Positions 56,543 through 64,000 of a stretch of 64,000 nucleotides of DNA are shown piece after piece. Every line of letters starts with the position of its first letter. Positions within the stretch are counted from its first letter, which is position 1. Below the pieces are notes generated by a model. That model worked only from the letters and a program-made list of their open reading frames with translations. It was not told the origin of the DNA and searched no databases. The position numbers were made by a program, and so were the translations under genes. Origin of the DNA: Kondoa malvinella (lineage: Eukaryota; Basidiomycota; Agaricostilbomycetes; Agaricostilbales; Kondoaceae); the NCBI GenBank assembly GCA_039545315.1, contig BCIM01000001.1, positions 2,203,783-2,267,782 of the forward strand, written 5' to 3'.

Positions 56543-57515
56543 TCACGACTGTTCCAACAAAGAGACCATCCCAGTCACTACTTCATCGGAGAAAGATGAT
56601 GAGCGATGTAAAGCGACAATGGCATTGGCCTGCTCGATACCAATCGCAGGCGGGCTATGTACTGCATAGCAGAACCAAATAAGTACTCTTCCAATCGGAA
56701 AGGCTAGACTGACTGATAGCGCAAACCCGTGAGCGCTCGTCTTTAACCTCTTTCAGATACTGCAAGACCCAGCCATAATCTCTGGCCCATTGACGAGCAC
56801 ACTGGAGAAGACGGGCTGGAGTCGCAACAGTGCCAGCTAAGCCGTAATCTCTGGTAGCAGCGGGACTGAAAGTGATAGATGTCGCCGCAACAGTGGTTAT
56901 GCCGATTACAGTAAAGGTTAGGGCAGCTATGAATCAGATAAGCACTGTCTCGAGTCAAAATGGATAAGTAGACATACCGCTATTACGATAGGGGATCTGC
57001 TTCAAAGATAGCATTGCCGCTTGTTCTTCGTTTGAAGGCAACAATCTGATTGCGCTGGCTAGAACGTCCTATAATTCTTGCTGCAAAGTAAGCGAAACCT
57101 TCAAGGAGATCGTGTCAACACAGGACGAATGAGACTTTTTGCGAGTCATTCACCTTATTGATTGACTCTCGAATCAGCACAGCCTCGGTGCAAGGTTCCA
57201 AACCGATGTCTACAGATTGGACTCGCCTCAAAACGAGCGCAGATTGGCCACTTTCAGTTCTTTCTCGCTAAGCAGAGAAATGAGAGCTGGTCAGTCGCTT
57301 TCTTGTGACGCACTTACTCTTGGATAGTAGTCTTCTCGCATACCACTATGGGCTGAGGATATTCTGTATGCCTCAACCTGCCACAAGAGGTCAGCTTCGA
57401 AGGCACATTCTTCCAAGGAGAACAAACCTTCTGCCATTCCGACCCCTTGCGCCGTGCCTGTCGCTTGAGGCGCCGTGATGATGCGTAGAGCGTCGTTATC
57501 CAGTCGTGCAGTCAT
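56543..57515 (-). CDS. Hypothetical protein with one membrane helix
   Basis: ATG at 57515 opens MTARLDNDALRIITAPQATG and runs without a break through LEECAFEADLLWQVEAYRIS and GMREDYYPR to a GTAAGT donor. The next exon, RERTESGQSALVLRRVQSVD, continues to LIRESINK. Then DVLASAIRLLPSNEEQAAML and SLKQIPYRNS lead to a hydrophobic stretch, LTFTVIGITTVAATSITF, which is probably membrane-spanning. The tail has ATPARLLQCARQWARDYGWV and ends VVTGMVSLLEQS at 56543. The introns chosen all keep phase. I do not recognise the family. The layout (soluble helical part, one helix, short helical tail) suggests a small organelle-membrane protein. Confidence 0.62.
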
Positions 57516-57570
57516 ACAGGTGCAGTGTAGGTCTAATGTCGACGCTGATCGCCAAGAGACACCGGATTTG

Positions 57571-57712
57571 CACTGCGGGCAAAGGCATGTCCCGCGGTAG
57601 GCTTGTAACCCAAGGGTTATGCAAGATAACCTTAGGGTAAGGTCCGGAGGGTGGGACAGCAGCCGTGACAGGACATCCCGCCGTCCGACGGGACATGCCC
57701 TTGCCCGCAGTG
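57571..57712. mobile_element. Non-autonomous DNA transposon (MITE), CACTG termini
   Basis: The left end (57571-57594) and the reverse complement of the right end (57689-57712) agree at 23 of 24 bases, beginning CACTGCGGGCAA. The triplet TTG flanks both sides directly (57568-57570 and 57713-57715), consistent with a 3-base target duplication. CACTA-type (EnSpm/CMC) elements have termini starting CACT(A/G) and make 3-base duplications, so I place it there by inference. It is 142 bases long and has no open frame. Inside, 57609-57620 and 57626-57637 form a second near-perfect hairpin. A motor copy supplying transposase must lie elsewhere in the genome, or be extinct. Confidence 0.78.
57609..57637. 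repeat. Internal hairpin within the MITE
   Basis: The 12-base arm at 57609-57620 (cccaagggttat) pairs with ataaccttaggg at 57626-57637 with two mismatches over a 5-base loop. It resembles a telomere-like TTAGGG unit by chance; only one unit is present. Confidence 0.6.
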
Positions 57713-58163
57713 TTGGTTAAGTGTTGGATTTTGATCAAAGTACAACTCAATGCATATCCACTGGAACAGTTCCTGCGCCTCTCTAGCTTAGTCTAAATAT
57801 CTCCCTCTTGTATCCGTACTTCTTCAGTTGCAAAATAATCGTAATATACAGTAGTCATTTTGTGACTTTGACTGTCATTGATCTTCCATCAGCGATCTTT
57901 GTCCTACAGCCAATACACCCGTCAGTGTATGCTCCGGCTGCGACAACACAATCGAGCTCACCTTCCCCGATTCACCCGTCCTGACCACGCAGCCCTGAGT
58001 CATATGAACAGAATCAAGGATTTGGAGCAATAACACAGGTTGGTCTCGAGAACGCTAGTCGCTGAGGAATGCCAGAAGAGACTGTTGCGCAAGTGCCAGA
58101 AGACATAACACGGACGAAGTATGGCTTCCCTTATCTCCGGATTGTGCAGAACTTGACAGCCGG

Positions 58164-60713
58164 TCAAATTCCTTGACTTGACACCTCCTTTGCCGGTTGT
58201 GTGTGCTGAAATTTGACTGCGCGTCGATTAGTAAAGTGGTGTCTGACATCTTTCGCGCAAAGGGCTGCAACGACTGCGCAGACGCTGAAGGGTATGGTGA
58301 TGAGGTAGACTATGCGATAGGCTGAAGCTTGTCCATATAGCTGGGCCTGAGTCGCCGCCGCAAGAATTGCTTGATTAACACCCGCGATAGACGATGTGTC
58401 GCCATCCGTCCCAAGAAAGGCGGCCAGGAAGGCGGTCAATGAGCTGGCAGGTAGACCAGCAGCTAGCACTGCGTCCGTCACTCTTGGTGGGACATTCGCG
58501 GCGGTCTTCTGTCCATGGCATCAGCTTGGACACGGCTGAGGACACTTGAAACGTACATTGGCCAAAGTAGCGATGTAGATAGGCACCGCAATAGCTCCTC
58601 CAGTGAAGCGTGCTGTATTCAGTATGCCGCAAGCAATGCCAATGTCTTCATCTCGACAAGCGAATTGGCCATGAAGGAAAGTCAGATTGACCTGGTCTCA
58701 AGGCACAATAAACTCATGCCGGCACTGACAAACAATATGTACGGAACATTGGCGAGCAGAATGAGGGCGATTCCAAGGGAACGGCTTTCGGGTGTCAGGA
58801 CCGCCATACTGAAAATCATAGATCAGCACATTGCTCTTGATTGAGCAGCGAACACTTACAGTGCCAAGAAGATGCCCTGCCATGCATTAGCGATGACCAG
58901 ATGCCATCGAGTACTACCCAGATAAGGTGCTAAAGCGCCAATTACGACACCACCTGCAATCAGAAGCAACCAATGAGCCGCATATCGAGCCGAAGAGAAG
59001 AGTAGCCATACCAATGATGAATCCTGCCCCTTGAGGGATTTCTAGCACCCCGATCTCCTCGAAGCTGGTTGCGTAGAAAAGACCGCTTCGAGTTGGCCAA
59101 ATGACTCGAAAAGGTCGCGTATCAGTGCATTAGTCGTATCAAGACTATTGAGAACTTACTAGCGCCAGAGAAGAACACCATGTCAGCAACAAACACTACG
59201 ACCACTGTGCTAGTGAAGCCGCGGAAGTTGCCTCTGAACAGGCGAGGGGGAATGGAATCAAAGCGTCTTCACCCTTGAATTTGCACCAGAACCCAAGGGC
59301 TATCAGGGTCAAAGCGCTTACCACAACCGGTGCGTAGGTATCTGAACACCGCTGTCAGAAGAGATTGTACATTCTCGGGAGAACATACGAGGATCTGTCC
59401 AAGCATATAGACCTGCCATGACAATGAGCACATAACTAAAAGTATCCGACCCATGACTGACCGCTTCCCCAGACAATGCCGTGAGGAAGATGACAAGCCC
59501 AGCGGAGAAGAGAAAAGCGCCCATCCAGTCAACATTCTTGAACTCTTGCCATTTAGTCCGACCATTAGGTAGAGGATGATGCTCTGGCCAATCTGCATGA
59601 ATATAAGCACAATTACATTTAACAGAGCTGCTAGCTTACAGAAGAGTGCTATTAACGCAAAGCCGATGCCGCCTTGTATCACTCCGGCCCAGTAGATCCA
59701 CTTGTAGGTAGACCTTGCAGCAATGATGTGAGCAATGGCAGAACCACCTAAATAGCCTAAGGGAGCGATCGACAATTCTAGTAAAGCGATGCCGAGCGCT
59801 CGATCCTTGTTGGGCAAAATTTCGGACGCGGCTCTGCATCGCGAATCAGTATTCGGTGATCACTCGTTGTGAATTACATACGCGATTGCTCTGTAGAAGC
59901 AAACCAATAAGGCCACACCGATGCCTAGAAGTCAAGAATGCTCACCCATTTGCGATGCCGCCTGCGACTCCGCAGAGACTGAACGAGTATTAGGGTTGTT
60001 GCTTGGGTGGTGATAGGACTCACGCGGCTCCACCAATCAAGACAGAGTAAGAAGATGCAGTACCAGAAACGGCAGACCCAACGAGCGAGAGCACATCTTT
60101 GGATCACATTGGGATCTTCGCGGAGTGAACATGTGAGAACACCTACTGGACGCAAGGAAGAAGTTACGGCGGCCAAAAATGTCACTCAATCGACCGGCGA
60201 TAGCGACCGTAATCTGCAAGGGATGAGCTAGGTACGCATCAGATCGAAAAGCACTGACAGCACAAGGGACTGTCCAAGCAGACGATATCCAACTGACTTG
60301 CGCAACAGTATCCGGCCCAAAGTTTTCTGCTATCGAGGCGCTGACATACTGTCGCAACCGAGCAGATCAGTAGCTGACAGCATGTCTGGGACGAGCTACG
60401 CACGACGGTCATGTCTGCGGTAATCGCCAGGTTCATTCCGTATGTGAAAGCCAGTCCAAGTACCGCGAGCCATGCTGCGAGATAGAACAGAGCTGTCAGC
60501 TCTGTCACAAGAGGCCCCCATTAGGCTAGAATCACTTTTGGTCTGAGACGTGCATCCATTAATCTCTCTCCGTATACTACAAAGAGAGGCACTTACAGCA
60601 GAATATGCGGCTTCAGACTCTCGCTGCGTGGGAGCTGCCAGCGACCCTTTCTCCAGACGCTCTTCAAGTTGGTGTTCCTCCGTTCGGTGCTTGTCTAGTC
60701 TATTCGCTGTCAT
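58164..60713 (-). CDS. MFS efflux transporter, TRI12-like
   Basis: After a short charged N-terminus (MTANRLDKHRTEEHQLEERL) come the first helix exons (LFYLAAWLAVLGLAFTYGMN), then DTVAQVSWISSAWTVPCAVS and VAIAGRLSDIFGRRNFFL, the GRLSDxFGRR loop of major facilitator transporters. Later segments are LGGSAIAHIIAARSTYKWIY, a cytoplasmic loop (LPNGRTKWQEFKNVDWMGAF), LFSAGLVIFLTALSG, and a last part LPASSLTAFLAAFLGTDGDT with RIVYLITIPFSVCAVVAALC. The tail KDVRHHFTNRRAVKFQHTQP is typical of the fungal TRI12 family, which exports trichothecenes and other toxic compounds or siderophores. About 14 helices and ten exons are read. It is divergent from the SnoaL gene with 201 bases between the starts. Confidence 0.85.
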
Positions 60714-60914
60714 CTCCTTTTGCACACGAGAAGCAGGACAAGACGTCGGCCAGTGCTGTTGTGCTGTTGCGGAGATTCGCTGCTGCTCGCTTCATACCGA
60801 GATGATCGAACATCTGGCTCGCTCGAGTAGCGAATGCGCTTTAGCAGCTCGGGTGGAGCCGTCGCTAGGCTGCGACTCTCTCTTTTGCAGCCTACAAGTA
60901 TCTTCCGAGCCAAC
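60714..60914. promoter_or_regulatory. Shared divergent promoter of TRI12-like and SnoaL-like genes
   Basis: Only 201 bases separate the two start codons. Both promoters must fit here, so joint regulation is plausible. I see no clear inverted CGG pair that would mark a Zn2Cys6 factor site. Confidence 0.45.
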
Positions 60915-61700
60915 ATGTCGCTGCAGCAGGAGAACACAATGTCACGCCTTGAAGCACGTTTAGAATATCTCGAAGCAAAAGACGCGATCAGTGGTAAGCT
61001 GCCCGATGTAACTTATTGATCATCGAGCTGAGGCGTTGAATGTAGACTTGCTGCATGAATACGGATATGCTCTTGATAGCTACCAATTCGACCTATATGA
61101 ATCGCTCTTTACACAAGATTGCGAGATTGTCATGCCATTCTGTATGTATTACTCATTGCGAGCTCGTTGTCTCGCTAAGCTAAGTGCCCTAGCGACAAAG
61201 AGAGGTGTATGTACTACTTCTTGGTTTTACATTGCTTTCGTTTAAGACAAATGTCAAGCGAGATGGTCTAGCTGCTTGGGGTGCACGTGCATTAGAGCGC
61301 TTCTCTGCTATGCTTCACCTGTCTGCCAATTTCGACATTCGTCTGGCTTCTCCAGTACAGACCGAAAGTGGCATAAAGCACATCAGCGCAAAGGTCCGCT
61401 CCAAGTTGATTGCATATTGTTTGTTGGGCAGCCGCAAGGAGCTAGGCAACAATTTCAGTGAAGGTGAGGCTTCAATACGCTGTCTACGCTCAAACTCATT
61501 CGGTTATAGGTGGAATCTACGAATGGGATCTGATATACGATGATCATGAGCAAGCCTGGCGTATCTGCCGACAAGAGCTGACGCTGTCGCACACGTACGT
61601 CATCTCTTTGGTTCATCGGCCAACTCTGCTAAGCTGGAGATCAGTGTTGGCGAAGACAATGGGCTCAATGAACAATGGGAATGATCGTCAGCAGAGGTGA
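60915..61700 (+). CDS. SnoaL-like (NTF2-fold) protein
   Basis: Exon 1 gives MSLQQENTMSRLEARLEYLE with AKDAIS. Exon 2 starts after an intron ending TGTAG and gives LLHEYGYALDSYQFDLYESL, then FTQDCEIVMPF. The pattern (RLE.LE...AI..L...Y...LD......L..LF..D) is that of SnoaL_4-type domains found in fungal polyketide cyclases and dehydratases. Middle exons carry NFDIRLASP, and the last exon reads GGIYEWDLIYDDHEQAWRIC, then RQELTLSHTYV, the typical final strands. The middle junctions (about 61140-61250 and 61440-61505) are not certain. The fold binds small hydrophobic molecules and the reaction is unknown. The end at 61700 could be shortened by a further intron. Confidence 0.68.
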
Positions 61701-61803
61701 AGAAGATTAGAGTCTTGCACGCTTGGTCCAAAGGTGTATAATTGTACAATTGATCAACACAGATGATTATACATGAGCAAACACAACATTGTACTTGTCC
61801 CTA

Positions 61804-64000
61804 CTATGGTGGTATCTCGTTGAAAGCCGAATCGAAGAATCCGAGATAGTTGTTCGCCTGATCAACAAGAGGCACAGCAGGAGCAAAGAAGTTGTCCAAG
61901 AATGAAGTCGATTGGCCTAGCAGATCGTAATGGCTGTTTGAAGAGTCGGTTGTGTAGGCCATCCATGGCGCATATTGTACAGGCGCAGAGACTGCTTCAG
62001 CTGGATGAATAGCTCCTTCTTGTCGTTTCGAAGCAGCCCGAAGGCTAACGAATTCTTTTAGCAGCGAGCTGAAACTTGCGGGTTGGCCAGTAGTATTTGC
62101 CGAGCCATGACTACTGAGTGACGAGCGTTGCTCGTATACTTGCAGGAGGAGTTGACTCAAAGCATATGCCTCTTGACCGAGCCGGGCAGCAAAAGAAGAG
62201 ACGAAGTATTGAGCCTGGCGAAAGACCTCGACAGCTTCTAACACAAGCGAGTATTTGGCAGCAACGTCCGTTTGACTTAGATCTGTCGCGAGAAAGAGAT
62301 CGTGAAAGAGGACTAGGTGGGCTGTGAGCAGATGGGCATAAAAGTAGTCGATGCAGACTCCCTGGTGGATCCGTTAGATCATCGTCCGCATGAAAATTCA
62401 AAGTCACTCACGGCTGAAACGATGGCTTTATGATTAGATAGCATCAAGGCTGCTGCCTGACCTGCAGCATCGACAGAGTAGCGGTATTTGTCATCTTTGT
62501 AGCCTTTCCCGACGTAATTACGATCTAGAAAGGCATAAGCTGAAGATCGTAAGCTGAAGACGTGAAGGCGCACGCAACCTCAGAAGACGGTGTAGTACTC
62601 CTTGCTCAACTATTATCCGTTGTAAACGATATTTCGCTGGCTCGTTGGCGGATGAGACAAAGCTTGTCTTCAAGGTCGCCGGAATCTCGTCCAGTATCGA
62701 ACGGTAGGCTCTATCAAATTGAAGTACTTCCTACACAAAGAATTTAGTATCAGTCCGGCAACCGTAGAACTCGATCACTCACCTCGTAGCGTAAAGGATG
62801 CTCAGAGCCGTCTATCCGCTGGAAGTATCGTCTATGCACGACTGCTAGTTTGTAGCGACCTATTTCGATCTGCTGATCGGTTGGTATATTCATTGGCATG
62901 CCGTAATCGGTATTTGTTTCAACAGGTATATCAGCGTCATCAATGTTGCTTGGGAGGACAATCTTGTCTAGAAGTTCAGGCGTGACTGTCATTGTTGCTT
63001 GTCCATTCTCGTTGATGGAGTCTGTGAACAGAAGAATATTCCACAGTCGCTTGCAGACCTCTACTTTGACTGGACTGTTGGCTGGGAAGGCAATGTCATT
63101 GCGTAGTGAGACGCTTCCATTGTTCTCGAGCCGGTGCAATCCAAGTAATGTGGCTGTACGGAATGCCAGTGACAGATGGAGGTGGAAACCGTCGAGCTCT
63201 CCCGTAAACTCTTTCTGGCCGTTGTGGAAGAAGTAGTGCGATAGCATAAGAACAGCTTGGATAGTTCGAACTTGCGGCTTGTCGGCAGCTCCACCGTGGA
63301 CAAACGCGATCTGGCTGTAATGGAAGTCAATTAAGTACAAGGCGAGCCTGAGCCCAATCCGTACCTAGCTGTAAAGTAGGACACAGGAAGCGCAGCCACT
63401 TCGCTATCTGATAAACCCAAAGGAATACCAATATCTTGATGTTGTATGGTGTGGTTCACGGCCAATGACATTACCTGGTGGAGGGTTAAAATGATGCATC
63501 GAAAGAAGCTCGTACGGAACAAACAAGAAATAAGCAACACATGAACATTGGATCCGCTTCAGAGAGTCTTCCACGTGCGACCAGTTCCAGAAACAGCTTA
63601 ACCTGAGCTCTGAAGGTCGGCTCGTGGTGAACACTCCAGTGAAAATGAGCTCGAGAGAAATAGCAATCGACGAGAAAGTTGACTCGTGCGGGGGAAATGT
63701 CATATTCGCGCAGACGCTCAGCGAGATCGGTGTGTGTTGCGGGAGGGACGGTCAAATTGAAACCTTTTTGGGTGATAGTCTGGTCCGGCATTCTCTTCAG
63801 CACCGAATGGAAGTCTTTCGTGGTATTTTGGTCTGACGAAGTTGCTTGAGGCAGATTTGCAGGCGAATTGGGCTGTGATGGCCCTTCGGCACTTTTGCCC
63901 ATCGCAAAGTATTCGAGATCCAACGCAGCCGCTTCGGTTTCTGAATCCGCTTGCTCCTGCTGGTTGTCCGAGTCATGGGCAGCGCTCTTGACTGTGGTCG
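61804..64000 (-). CDS. Fungal-specific transcription factor, 5' end cut by window
   Basis: The readable part opens at the window edge with AAHDSDNQQEQADSETEAAA and includes LREYDISPARVNFLVDCYFS, RAHFHWSVHHEPTFRAQVKL and FLELVARGRLSEADPMFMCC. Next are AVLMLSHYFFHNGQKEFTGE, FHLHLSLAFRTATLLGLHRL (the A.R.A..LGLHR core of the Fungal_trans regulatory domain) and VCKRLWNILLFTDS. The C-terminus ends FNEIPP at 61804. Such proteins normally begin with a Zn2Cys6 DNA-binding domain, which would lie beyond position 64000, so its presence is inferred. It sits next to the SnoaL-like and TRI12-like genes and may control them. At least seven exons are visible. Confidence 0.85.

Larger units (their letters stand above)
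57516..58163. other. Intergenic region holding a short transposon
   Basis: This region includes the promoter of the 57515 gene, the inverted-repeat element at 57571-57712, and about 450 bases of A/T-richer sequence (57720-58163) with no gene or repeat I can support. Confidence 0.5.

Noticed and set aside
57609..57637. Telomere-like TTAGGG unit
   Set aside because: Only a single unit on each arm of a hairpin inside a transposon; no tandem array.
1..64000. tRNA, rRNA, CRISPR or phage features
   Set aside because: No T-loop/B-box pattern, rRNA core sequence, spaced direct repeats or phage-type genes were seen on reading both strands.

Overview
This is 64 kb of a nuclear chromosome from a fungus, most likely a basidiomycete (perhaps a yeast-like one; the phylum is inferred). 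Nearly every gene is broken by several GT-AG introns of about 40-60 bases. Genes lie on both strands at about one per 2 kb, and almost all recognisable proteins are core eukaryotic or fungal families. I see no rRNA, tRNA, CRISPR, phage or bacterial-type operon. One ambiguous base (24062) falls in an intron. Many splice junctions were resolved by reading frame and phase; spans run from start codon to stop codon, introns included.

Layout. 0.4-6.5 kb: a Golgi UPF0658 membrane protein, the tri-snRNP protein SNRNP27, a candidate serine palmitoyltransferase small subunit and a RING-H2 protein. 6.5-12.2 kb: mitochondrial translation initiation factor 2 (mtIF2), plus a decayed second copy of its 3' end lying beyond an F-box-like gene. 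12.2-23.1 kb: YtcJ-type amidohydrolase, MATE transporter, NAD(P)-binding protein, DUG1-type dipeptidase, several unknowns, and a protein ending in a CaaX prenylation box. 23.6-37 kb: an unusual protein kinase, exosome RRP45, INO80 subunit IES6, NAD kinase and an EFA6-like Arf exchange factor. 37.5-51.3 kb: an unknown protein, an Mso1-like protein, a caprin-like RGG protein, SNU13, tRNA methyltransferase TRM2, a MYND-finger protein, a secreted amidase and a candidate XRCC4/XLF/PAXX-superfamily protein. 51.7-57.5 kb: a kinesin and an unknown single-pass membrane protein. 57.6 kb: a 142-bp non-autonomous transposon with CACTG termini. 58.2-64 kb: a TRI12-type efflux pump, a SnoaL-like protein and a fungal transcription factor cut by the window edge. 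These three could form a small efflux or secondary-metabolism locus.

Most genes are housekeeping genes that are neighbours rather than partners. The exceptions worth attention are the terminal three-gene group, the mtIF2 duplication, and very tight divergent or head-to-tail spacings (30 bp between two divergent start codons; 41 bp between one stop and the next start).
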